Source of the DNA: Bacteroidia bacterium
Lineage (GTDB): Bacteria > Bacteroidota > Bacteroidia > Chitinophagales > Saprospiraceae
Direction of reading: 5' to 3'
NCBI GenBank assembly: GCA_030433135.1
Contig: JAUILF010000018.1
Coordinates: 1 to 32,646 of the forward strand
Length of the DNA stretch: 32,646 nucleotides
Positions within the stretch are counted from its first letter, which is position 1. Every line of letters begins with the position of its first letter. Shown here piece after piece: positions 26,094-32,646 of this stretch. The notes under the pieces were generated by a model. That model was given only the letters and a program-made list of their open reading frames with translations, was not told the origin of the DNA and ran no database searches. The translations under genes were made by a program, and so were the position numbers.

Positions 26094-26861
26094 CTACTTC
26101 TTTTTTCCCGTAAAACCAGCAATGTACTCTCCGATTTTCTTCCGTGACTCCGGCTGCATCCAGTAGACACTTCGCTGCTCAATTTCCCTTGACATGTCGA
26201 CATCTACGGCGGCTACCCATTCCCTGCGCATCACCTGTTTAGTATCCTGCAACACATAATCGGGTGCCCTTAGCAATTGCGATAATTTTTGATCAGCTGC
26301 CGACAGTACTTCTTCCATAGGCCTTTTTTCATCAATTAAGCCAACTTTCAACGCCTCATCGACCTGAAACAGGCGCCCCCTCAACAGTGCATGATAGGCC
26401 TCCCGTTCTCCCAGCCAGAACCGGTAACTATGAAAGATACCCTGAGTGATGGTCACCCCAACAGACACCTCATTCAAACCAATGCGATAATCACCTTCGG
26501 CCATGATGCGGTAATCACAGCCCACAGCAATGACCGCACCTCCTCCCGGACTATGGCCGGTAATGGCGGCAATGACGGGTTTGGGAAATTTGATAAGGTC
26601 AACCATCAGGCCCAGAAAATCCTTCCAGAAAACCTTGATCTGCTCCAAATCAAATTCAAACAATTCAATCAGGTCCAGTCCCGCACTGAAAAAGTGAGGC
26701 TTACCAGCAATGATAATTCCACGAACCTGCTTATCTGCCCCGAGACCCTTCAAGCCATCTCTTAGTTCCAATACCATCTTGTGGTTAATGGCATTCACTT
26801 TGCCGCGGTCCATATTTATGATGGCCCTGTCACCTGCTTTGCTTATACTTATGCTGTCCAT
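26094..26861 (-). CDS. Enoyl-CoA hydratase/isomerase-fold protein, probably delta3,delta2-enoyl-CoA isomerase-like
   Basis: This 255-residue protein is a crotonase. The oxyanion-hole segments are FFSAGLDLIEL (57-67) and GHSPGGGAVIA (102-112), with CDYRIMAEGDYRIGLNEVSVG (115-135). The Glu in the first active-site loop of true hydratases (Glu144 in rat ECH) is Val110 here. The second Glu is kept as Glu131 within GLNE, the same context as mitochondrial ECI1 (GLNETQLGI). That pattern suggests an isomerase of the ECI1 type rather than a hydratase. It ends a minus-strand cluster with an acyl-CoA dehydrogenase and an SDR, 43 bp after the SDR stop, so a fatty-acid or acyl-CoA role is likely. The exact acyl substrate is not known. 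Confidence 0.85.
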   Translation of the reverse strand: MDSISISKAGDRAIINMDRGKVNAINHKMVLELRDGLKGLGADKQVRGIIIAGKPHFFSAGLDLIELFEFDLEQIKVFWKDFLGLMVDLIKFPKPVIAAITGHSPGGGAVIAVGCDYRIMAEGDYRIGLNEVSVGVTITQGIFHSYRFWLGEREAYHALLRGRLFQVDEALKVGLIDEKRPMEEVLSAADQKLSQLLRAPDYVLQDTKQVMRREWVAAVDVDMSREIEQRSVYWMQPESRKKIGEYIAGFTGKKK

Positions 26862-26904
26862 TTGGATTCCAAAATTTTCAAATATTCACTTTTATCCTGA
26901 AAGG

Positions 26905-27690
26905 TCACAGTGCGTTGGCCAATGTAAATCCTCCATCTGCCATATATACACCGCCTGTGCAGTAACTAGACGCATCTGAGGCGAGAAACACCGCAAGACC
27001 TGCCATCTCATCCGGTTGGGCTACTCTTCCTGAGGGGACCTTATTTTCTATGAATTCCATGACTTCACGGTTTTCGATCAGTGCCTTACTAAACTTAGTA
27101 TCAATCAATCCCGGCGCAATCGCATTAACCCTGATACCATACCTCCCCCACTCATACGCTTGTGATTTGGTCAGCATTTCGATACCTGCCTTTGAAATAC
27201 AATAGGCGCTCATGCCTTTGCCCGGGTGTTGAGCTTCTATCGAACTGATATGAATGATGGATCCGTTACCTTGCTCTTTCATCACGGGAAACACCAGATT
27301 ACTCAAACGCATAGGTGCTTCCAGATTGATAGCCTGCGTCTTATGATAGGCAGGCAAATCCATCTTCTGCAATGGTCCATAGAATGGATTGACGGCAGCA
27401 TTATTTATCAGGATATCAATGCGCTGATGTTGAGACAGTACCCAGTCAATCAGGTCCGCACATTGATCGGGATCACCTACATGACAGACCTTAGCACTGG
27501 CCTTACCCCCATGGGACCTGATTGCATCAGCAACTGCTTCAATACCTTCTGATTTGCGGCTACACACAATGACATGAGCCCCAAACTCGGCCAGACCTGA
27601 TGCTATAGCAGCCCCGATACCTTTACTGGCACCACTGACTATGGCCACTTTATCCTGCAGTTCAAATTTTGCCCGAATGGATTTCATCAT
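26905..27690 (-). CDS. Short-chain dehydrogenase/reductase (SDR), classical
   Basis: This 261-residue classical SDR shows SGASKGIG (19-26, NAD(P) binding), ILINNAAVNP (93-102), catalytic Ser149/Ser150 (IHISS), Tyr163 and Lys167 in SAYCISK, and APGLIDTKF (about 192-200). The C-terminus has CTGGVYMADGGFT, also typical. It starts ATG ATG; the first ATG overlaps the acyl-CoA dehydrogenase stop by 4 bp (ATGA). With the adjacent acyl-CoA dehydrogenase and enoyl-CoA isomerase-like gene it makes a small operon, and oxidation or reduction of a 3-hydroxyacyl-CoA or a related alcohol is the likely reaction. Sequence alone does not separate this from sugar or steroid dehydrogenases. Confidence 0.9.
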   Translation of the reverse strand: MMKSIRAKFELQDKVAIVSGASKGIGAAIASGLAEFGAHVIVCSRKSEGIEAVADAIRSHGGKASAKVCHVGDPDQCADLIDWVLSQHQRIDILINNAAVNPFYGPLQKMDLPAYHKTQAINLEAPMRLSNLVFPVMKEQGNGSIIHISSIEAQHPGKGMSAYCISKAGIEMLTKSQAYEWGRYGIRVNAIAPGLIDTKFSKALIENREVMEFIENKVPSGRVAQPDEMAGLAVFLASDASSYCTGGVYMADGGFTLANAL

Positions 27691-29480
27691 AATGGTTCAA
27701 GTGTCTGATAATCTGAATCTTGAAGCACCTCGGCTAAACTGTTTATTGATGGCATTTCATACCGGTAATAAAAACGCATGGTTCTCATTTCGTCTTCGAG
27801 CATCTTCTCTGTGTAACGAGGGTCCTTATCCTTAAGAAGCTCTAACGACCTTACGCCAATTTTTAGCCATTGCCATCCCAACACAAGTCTTGAAAACATG
27901 TCCATATACAGTGAAGCATCGGCAAGATATCTCTGATAATCTCCTTCCGTGGCATATTTCAGGAGATGGTTGGTAGTGTCCACCACCGTGGTTAGATAAC
28001 TCTCTAATTTACCAGCATAAGGTTTGATCCCGGGAAGGTCCTTTGATAGTGCTATTTCCTCCTTCATTTCTGCCATCAGCAAGCGGAAAGCACGCCCTTC
28101 AGAGAGGGGAATTTTCCGACCCAGGAGATCCAATGACTGAATCCCTGTGGTGCCTTCGTAGATAGATGTGATTCGAATATCCCGGTAGTATTGTTGCAAT
28201 GGAAAATCCATGGTATAACCGTAGCCACCAAGCACCTGCAACCCCTGGCTGATACTGCGAGCACCCCCTTCAGAAGGATAGGTTTTGCAAACAGGGGTCA
28301 GCAATTCCAGAAGAAGGTGTGCATCCTTCCCCTTACTGGTTGATTCAACATGAGCCAAATCATTCAAACGTGCACACTCCAGTACCAGGCTGAGACTCCC
28401 TTCACAGACGGCTTTTTGCAAAAGCAACATTCGCCTGACATCGGGATGCTCTATAATAGGAACCGGCTCCATATTAAGATCCTTTCTTACCTTGTTGGTG
28501 ACAGGTCGGCCTTGACGTCGTTCGTTTGCATACTGCAGGGACGCATAATATGCTGCCGTAGCCATCGAAGTTGCTGTTATTCCAACTGAAATGCGGGCTT
28601 CGTTCATCATCTGAAACATATGCATAAGCCCATGATTTGCCTCGCCGACGAGCCAACCACGGCAATTGTCATTTTCACCAAAGACCAGGTGCGTGGTCGC
28701 GTAACCCTTTTGTCCAAGCTTTTCAATTTCTGCTGCCGTCTTTACGTCATTGTCTACCAACTCACCGTCCTCAGAACGACGGGCCGGAACCACAAAAAGC
28801 GAAATACCTTTGGTACCAGCAGGAGCACCTTCAATCCTGACCAGAGTGAGGTGGATAATATTATCACCAAACTGATGATCACCACCGGAAATAAACATTT
28901 TCTGCCCCCTGATATCGTAAGATCCGTCATCCCTGGGATAAGCAGTGGTAGACAGATCCTGCAGGCTACTTCCTGCTTGTGGCTCGGTTAGGGCCATGGT
29001 GCCCAGCCATTGGCCACTCATCATTTTTGGTACATAGTGAGATATCAGATCAGAGTTGCCAAAGGTGAGAATAAGTTTGGCAGCGCCATCAGTAAGGGTT
29101 GTATATCCGTTGACATGATTATTGGCAGCATCCAGAATGTGTTGCAAGGCAAACCTCACGATACTGGGAAGTTGCATGCCACCACTTTCATAATCAAATC
29201 CTGCTCCGATAAAACCCAGTTCAACTGACTTTTTGATGATGGTATCGATCTGAGGGTGAATGATGACTTTTCCATCCTCAAATTGAACCCCTATCCTATC
29301 CATTTCCCGGTAGTAGGGAAAAAGTTCCTGATCAGCAAAAGATTTGAAACTATCCATCATCAGCGAAACCCCCTCTACGTCATAATCACTATATCGGTCA
29401 TACTGAAGAAGTGATTGAAGGTTGTGCACATCAAACAGTTGCAAACGCAGTATATCCTGATCAAAATATTTTTCAGCCAT
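27687..29480 (-). CDS. Acyl-CoA dehydrogenase, long form with acetyl-CoA-dehydrogenase-like C-terminus
   Basis: This 597-residue flavoprotein is in the acyl-CoA dehydrogenase superfamily. FAD and substrate segments: MALTEPQAGSSLQDLSTTA (162-180), IRGQKMFISGGDH (190-202), ARISVGITATSMA (295-307), RRQGRPV (321-327), and YEGTTGIQSLDLLGRK (441-456) with the catalytic-base Glu442 position. The extra ~150 residues after this segment match the C-terminal helical extension seen in the ~600-residue Bacteroidota and proteobacterial members with the Acyl-CoA_dh_N/AidB-like layout. It oxidises an acyl-CoA to a 2-enoyl-CoA, passing electrons to ETF. It is the first gene of the ACAD-SDR-isomerase operon, and its stop overlaps the start of the SDR gene by 4 bp. 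Confidence 0.93.
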   Translation of the reverse strand: MAEKYFDQDILRLQLFDVHNLQSLLQYDRYSDYDVEGVSLMMDSFKSFADQELFPYYREMDRIGVQFEDGKVIIHPQIDTIIKKSVELGFIGAGFDYESGGMQLPSIVRFALQHILDAANNHVNGYTTLTDGAAKLILTFGNSDLISHYVPKMMSGQWLGTMALTEPQAGSSLQDLSTTAYPRDDGSYDIRGQKMFISGGDHQFGDNIIHLTLVRIEGAPAGTKGISLFVVPARRSEDGELVDNDVKTAAEIEKLGQKGYATTHLVFGENDNCRGWLVGEANHGLMHMFQMMNEARISVGITATSMATAAYYASLQYANERRQGRPVTNKVRKDLNMEPVPIIEHPDVRRMLLLQKAVCEGSLSLVLECARLNDLAHVESTSKGKDAHLLLELLTPVCKTYPSEGGARSISQGLQVLGGYGYTMDFPLQQYYRDIRITSIYEGTTGIQSLDLLGRKIPLSEGRAFRLLMAEMKEEIALSKDLPGIKPYAGKLESYLTTVVDTTNHLLKYATEGDYQRYLADASLYMDMFSRLVLGWQWLKIGVRSLELLKDKDPRYTEKMLEDEMRTMRFYYRYEMPSINSLAEVLQDSDYQTLEPL

Positions 29481-29681
29481 CCCGGAGAGTTATTACCTAA
29501 ATATCAAAAAATAAACTGGAGAGTTTCATTTTGACTGGGAATATGCATTAGACTTTCTGTTGCCTGCCTGCGCTGCCGCTATGGCAGACAGGCGAACTAA
29601 ATCTGTCTGTCCGCCAAGGCTTGGCCTAGCGGGCTGCAAATACGGGCACATAATTACTTTTTACCACCGAGGACTCGGGGC

Positions 29682-29700
29682 TCCCGCACAGAGTGCGGGA
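29682..29700. repeat. Perfect inverted repeat, 8-bp GC-rich stem, loop AGA
   Basis: TCCCGCAC-AGA-GTGCGGGA is a perfect hairpin, not followed by a T run, so it is not a classical intrinsic terminator. It is part of the structured block 29560-29930. Confidence 0.8.
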
Positions 29701-29767
29701 ATGTTGACCACAGCCAACCTACCCACTTTGGCGCCCGCCTTGCCAGTCGGACAGGGTTCACTCATTT

Positions 29768-29785
29768 CGAGTACTGTCGTACTCG
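29768..29785. repeat. Perfect inverted repeat, 7-bp stem, loop TGTC
   Basis: CGAGTAC-TGTC-GTACTCG is a perfect hairpin inside the same structured gene-free block. No T run follows. Confidence 0.8.
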
Positions 29786-29897
29786 ACTCTTCGAGATCAT
29801 TCGCTCATGAGTCAAAAGTCCTTGGAGTATCTTGCCTGGCGGCCAGACAGGCCCGTCTTTATTGCATCTTTAGCTCTCACGACGAAACTCCAATACC

Positions 29898-29922
29898 TAA
29901 CCTGGACGAAGCCAGAACCAAA
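29898..29922 (+). repeat. Dispersed 24-25 nt repeat, copy 2
   Basis: TAACCTGGACGAAGCCAGAA followed by CCAAA is the reverse complement of 3995-4018 apart from one inserted A (GACGAAG versus GACGAG). It closes the hairpin-rich block. Confidence 0.75.
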
Positions 29923-30170
29923 TAGGGGAAAATGATGTATTCATAGTATCTAGACATGACCAGCTTAGCCCTTTTGCACGAGCGTCACATTTGTTCTCTG
30001 GAGCGACCGCAGGCTATACTGTATGAGCAGAACTAAGGCCACAATTGGACCATGAAGCTACGCAACCTAGTCACCAGATGGCAAAGACTGAGCAGACAAA
30101 GGCGAGTTTATAGAATGCAGTGGAGGAGAACAACTATGTGACCGTGCAAATTGGCAGCTGGCAGTTTTGT

Positions 30171-30194
30171 CAAACTTTTGCTGTCAAAAGTTTG
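30171..30194. repeat. Perfect 10-bp hairpin CAAACTTTTG-CTGT-CAAAAGTTTG
   Basis: The two 10-bp arms are exact reverse complements around a 4-nt loop, in otherwise unassigned DNA upstream of nothing obvious. No T run follows (TTTGCCCCGC), so simple intrinsic termination is unlikely. Confidence 0.8.
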
Positions 30195-30438
30195 CCCCGC
30201 TGGAAGCGAAAGAAAGTTGAATGTAAGAACATGCATGGTCTCCAGTAGAAAGGACGCCCTACTGAAGATTCTGTCAGCACCCTGCACGGTAGTGTTCCCA
30301 ACACTAAGCAGACTATGGACGATTGAGCAGAAATTCAACTGCCAGGGTTTTCAACCTCACATCTTTTCAAAGCAAAAGAACCTGCTAAAAAATGACAGAA
30401 CTTGAGCATTAATGTAATAATCCCGGTTTGACGGAGTA

Positions 30439-30936
30439 CTAATTCCCCTCAGTGTCAGTTATGACTTTTGCAGGGCAACCTGCCACAGTAGTGTGTGCAG
30501 GAACATCACGAGTAACCACACTGCCGGCCCCAACCATGGCCCCTTCACCAATCACCACACCACACATGATAGTGGATCCGGTTCCGATTGAAGCATTGTC
30601 AGCCACTGTAGTTGGAATAAGGTCCCAGTCATCCCTGTTTTTAGGTAGACCATCCGAATTGGTCGCCCGTGGAAATCGGTCGTTAATGAAGGACACATTG
30701 TGTCCGATAAACACCCCACTACCGATCTTAACCCCCTCACAAATAAAAGTATGGGACGAGATTTTACAATGAGATCCAATCTCCACCCCTTTTTGGATCT
30801 CCACAAAGGTACCCACCCGGGTGTCAGAGCCTATGCGGCATTCATACAGATTGACAAAATCAAAAATGGTAACCCGATCTCCAATTTCAACGTCCCTGAT
30901 GGTCTTTTTAGGAGAATCGATATTGATTTTCTTCAT
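30439..30936 (-). CDS. Left-handed beta-helix sugar N-acyltransferase (WbpD/FdtC-like)
   Basis: The ATG at 30936, preceded by GTGAAG, gives 165 residues; a 14-residue longer form is open but not conserved-looking. The protein is made of hexapeptide repeats ([LIV]-G-x4) such as IGSDTR, VGTFVE, VEIGSH, VKIGSG and VVIGEGAMVGAGSVV. The stretch SHTFICEGVKIGSGVFIGHN (61-80) followed by VSFINDRFPRAT is the active-site signature of acetyltransferases acting on UDP- or dTDP-linked 3-amino sugars (WbpD, WlbB, FdtC). It thus probably acetylates an amino group of a nucleotide sugar for glycan or O-antigen synthesis in the cytoplasm. The other genes of that pathway are not in the window. It is divergent from the methyltransferase gene, with about 150 bp between starts. 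Confidence 0.87.
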   Translation of the reverse strand: MKKINIDSPKKTIRDVEIGDRVTIFDFVNLYECRIGSDTRVGTFVEIQKGVEIGSHCKISSHTFICEGVKIGSGVFIGHNVSFINDRFPRATNSDGLPKNRDDWDLIPTTVADNASIGTGSTIMCGVVIGEGAMVGAGSVVTRDVPAHTTVAGCPAKVITDTEGN

Positions 30937-31085
30937 CTTCACATTTTTAACACAACTTGAATACCTAAAACTAATCATCTACGGCACAATACCTGGACAT
31001 CCCTTACAACTCTTGCATGCCCTAATGAAATGCTTCTATTTTTATACATTAGAGTTCGTTTATATATGACAGACATCAATTTTAT

Positions 31086-31877
31086 ATGGATCTCTCAGAG
31101 GTTGTGATTTTTGACAATGCTGCCAGACACCCCTGGGAGTTGGCGAGACTGAAGGTGGTGAAAGAACAACTCACCAAACTGATTCAGAAAAGTAAGTCTA
31201 CGAAATCACTCACTATTCTGGATATTGGTTGTGGTGATACATTTGTGGTAGCCGAACTTGCAAAGATGTTTCCGGATGAGCGCTTCGTGGGTATCGATAT
31301 ACATTTCACAGATGATCAACTGACGCAGTTAAAAGAACGATATCAGGGCAGCAACCTGGTGGTACACCGGGATTGGGACCAGTTACAACTGGACAAAGGA
31401 CAGGTAGATATAGTTTTACTTCTGGACGTTATTGAGCATATTGAAGATGAGATTTCCTTTCTGAAAGAGGTTTCCCAATACCCATACATGCGACAGGACA
31501 CTTTATACCTGATCACTGTTCCTGCTTATCAAAGCCTTTTTGCAGCACACGATGTCATTCTGGGGCATTTTAGACGCTACACGAACAAGACATTGAGGAA
31601 ACGACTGCAGGAAGCAGGCCTTGACACCAAAATGGAACGCTACTTTTTCCTGACTTTAATCCCGCCCCGCTACTTGCAACTGCTGGCAGAGAAAATTCGT
31701 CCGCGAAAGATAGAAGAAGGTTCAGATGTTGCTAATTGGAAAGGCAGCGAATTCACCTCTCAGCTGATCAAGACCATCTTGGTAACGGACTATCGTCTGG
31801 GAAGTTTGTTTAAGGCGGTCGGACTGAAATTACCCGGACTATCGAATATGGTATTATGCCAAAGGTCGCCGTCGTAG
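31086..31877 (+). CDS. Class I SAM-dependent methyltransferase
   Basis: This 263-residue protein has SAM motif I ILDIGCGDTFVVAELA (44-59), an acidic residue at the end of strand 2 in FVGIDIHF (67-74), motif IV-like VDIVLLLDVIEHIEDEISFL (116-135) and a later VPAYQSLFAAHDVILGHFRRYT segment. This last stretch is common in methyltransferases linked to lipid- or glycan-associated glycosyltransferase clusters in Bacteroidota. Its 3' end overlaps the start of the GT2 gene by 22 bp, so the two are translationally coupled and probably act on the same molecule. The methyl acceptor is unknown. Confidence 0.9.
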   Translation: MDLSEVVIFDNAARHPWELARLKVVKEQLTKLIQKSKSTKSLTILDIGCGDTFVVAELAKMFPDERFVGIDIHFTDDQLTQLKERYQGSNLVVHRDWDQLQLDKGQVDIVLLLDVIEHIEDEISFLKEVSQYPYMRQDTLYLITVPAYQSLFAAHDVILGHFRRYTNKTLRKRLQEAGLDTKMERYFFLTLIPPRYLQLLAEKIRPRKIEEGSDVANWKGSEFTSQLIKTILVTDYRLGSLFKAVGLKLPGLSNMVLCQRSPS

Positions 31878-32587
31878 TCCCCTGTTACAACGAGGCCGAG
31901 AGGCTCCCGGTCAATGCCTTTGAAGATTTCATTGGCAACCATGACTATCACTTTCTTTTTGTTAATGACGGTAGTACAGACGACACGGCTGAATTACTGG
32001 CCAAACTTGCCGATACGCAGAGCCAGTTTTCAGCGCTAGAATTAGAGCACAACGTCGGTAAGGCAGAAGCGGTTCGGGCGGGTATCCTTCATATACTCAC
32101 TTCGGATAGCAGCTATGATTTGGTTGGTTTTATCGATGCTGACCTGGCCACTCCTCTGGAGGAACTTGTTCCCTTTGTGCAATTGCTGGAAAAAAGCCCT
32201 GATTATCGACTGGTGATGGGAAGTCGCTGGAAAAGACTGGGATCAAGGATTAGGAGAAGTACGTTACGACACTATCTGGGTAGAATATTTGCCACGGTAG
32301 TAAGTATCACTTTCGACCTCAATGTTTATGATACCCAGTGTGGAGCCAAGATGATGCGCTGTCAGGACCTGAAACCCATTTTTAGTGAACCTTTCATCAG
32401 TCCCTGGTTTTTTGATATTGAGATTCTGTGTCGTTTTCGCCAACGTTTCCCGGATGAACCCGTTGACGACTGGGCGGCTGAAACCCCCTTGACCACCTGG
32501 CATGAAGTGGGAGGATCGCGCGTGAAGCTGTTTGACTTTCTATTGGCTCCGTTGGCTCTGTGGAAGATCCGGAGGCACTACAGGTAG
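31856..32587 (+). CDS. GT2 family glycosyltransferase (polyprenyl-phosphate type, DPM1/ALG5-like)
   Basis: This 243-residue GT-A glycosyltransferase begins with VAVVVPCYNEAERLP (4-18), has FVNDGSTDDT (35-44), the metal-binding DAD triad at 94-96 in GFIDADLATP, MGSRW (121-125) and YDTQCGAKMM with FDIEIL in the acceptor half. The pattern follows dolichyl/undecaprenyl-phosphate sugar transferases such as ALG5 and DPM1, so it likely moves a hexose from a nucleotide sugar to a polyprenyl phosphate at the inner membrane. It lacks C-terminal membrane helices, as do the ALG5 catalytic parts. The start overlaps the methyltransferase gene by 22 bp. Confidence 0.88.
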   Translation: MPKVAVVVPCYNEAERLPVNAFEDFIGNHDYHFLFVNDGSTDDTAELLAKLADTQSQFSALELEHNVGKAEAVRAGILHILTSDSSYDLVGFIDADLATPLEELVPFVQLLEKSPDYRLVMGSRWKRLGSRIRRSTLRHYLGRIFATVVSITFDLNVYDTQCGAKMMRCQDLKPIFSEPFISPWFFDIEILCRFRQRFPDEPVDDWAAETPLTTWHEVGGSRVKLFDFLLAPLALWKIRRHYR

Positions 32588-32646
32588 GTCGATGAAAACA
32601 TATTGTTGAATCGCATTCAAGGGTTGCGCGATGATCTAAAAATTAT

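Larger units (their letters stand above)
29481..30438. other. Gene-free interval, hairpin-rich in its left half
   Basis: About 960 bp without a credible gene. The left half (29560-29930) is a chain of inverted repeats: near-palindromic GCCTGCCTGC...GCAGACAGGC, CCGCCAAGGCTTGG, a perfect 8-bp stem with a 3-nt loop at 29682-29700, and a 7-bp stem with loop TGTC at 29768-29785. It ends in the short repeat shared with 3995-4018. The right half (29931-30438) has one perfect 10-bp hairpin at 30171-30194. Open frames on either strand give no recognisable protein. Confidence 0.6.

Noticed and set aside
29560-29925. 121-codon plus-strand frame in the hairpin block
   Set aside because: It is composed of inverted-repeat DNA, is rich in Ala/Pro/Ser/Arg without structure, and matches no family.
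30108-30405. Overlapping frames of 76-84 codons on both strands near 30.1-30.4 kb
   Set aside because: Neither frame has a recognisable motif or ribosome-binding site; both cross the 10-bp hairpin.
32588-32646. Possible start of another gene (TTG near 32603, open to the window end)
   Set aside because: Only about 14 codons are visible, with a non-ATG start and no motif.
1-32646. CRISPR arrays, tRNA/rRNA genes, transposases, toxin-antitoxin pairs
   Set aside because: None seen on either strand by eye; the only tandem repeats are the short degenerate arrays at 15941-16247.

Overview
The window looks like a piece of a Bacteroidota chromosome, probably a free-living marine or soil lineage of the Cytophagales/Saprospiria type. 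The evidence is moderate GC, weak Shine-Dalgarno sequences, many Sec/Tat/lipobox leaders, tightly packed ATGA-overlapped operons, and families typical of such genomes (ThuA, DUF1549/DUF1553, DUF1501, PVC-type dehydrogenase, SSS symporters). I see no rRNA, tRNA, CRISPR array, intact transposase or phage structural module, apart from a phage-tail-type S74 chaperone domain cut by the left edge.

Layout. 1-3379: single plus-strand genes: the 3' end of an S74 protein, a Tat-type sugar isomerase/epimerase-like protein, a stand-alone domain resembling the N-terminus of McrB-type ATPases, and a secreted START-domain protein. 3380-4022: gene-free. 4023-7056 (minus): module A, PEP-hydrolase-like TIM barrel -> UPF0261/Tm-1-like protein -> creatininase-family hydrolase. 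7278-15950 (plus): secreted L-type lectin, class II aldolase/SDR fusion, a planctomycete-type cytochrome/DUF1549/LamG/DUF1553 lipoprotein, DUF1501 protein and ThuA lipoprotein. 15941-16247: two inverted octamer-repeat arrays flanking a 53-residue membrane ORF. 16243-22211 (minus): module B, a giant ThuA/dehydrogenase/cupredoxin lipoprotein -> UPF0261 -> PEP-hydrolase-like TIM barrel -> cupin. 22345-26038 (plus): NagB-like deaminase, SSS symporter, NagA deacetylase, with a 20-bp palindrome in the divergent promoter region. 26094-29480 (minus): acyl-CoA dehydrogenase, SDR and an ECI1-like enoyl-CoA isomerase. 29481-30438: gene-free and hairpin-rich. 30439-32587: sugar N-acyltransferase, methyltransferase and GT2 glycosyltransferase, i.e. 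glycan or envelope synthesis.

How it may work together. The centre (about 4-26 kb) reads as a catabolic island for an unidentified carbohydrate or carbohydrate-like compound. Cell-surface or periplasmic redox lipoproteins and ThuA domains would do the outer steps. An Na+ symporter, amino-sugar enzymes, an aldolase/dehydrogenase and small hydrolases would act inside. Its most unusual element is a pair of divergent copies of a two-gene cassette whose products correspond to the two halves of plant Tm-1 (UPF0261 plus TIM barrel), with opposite gene order and different partners (creatininase versus cupin). No substrate can be assigned from sequence alone.
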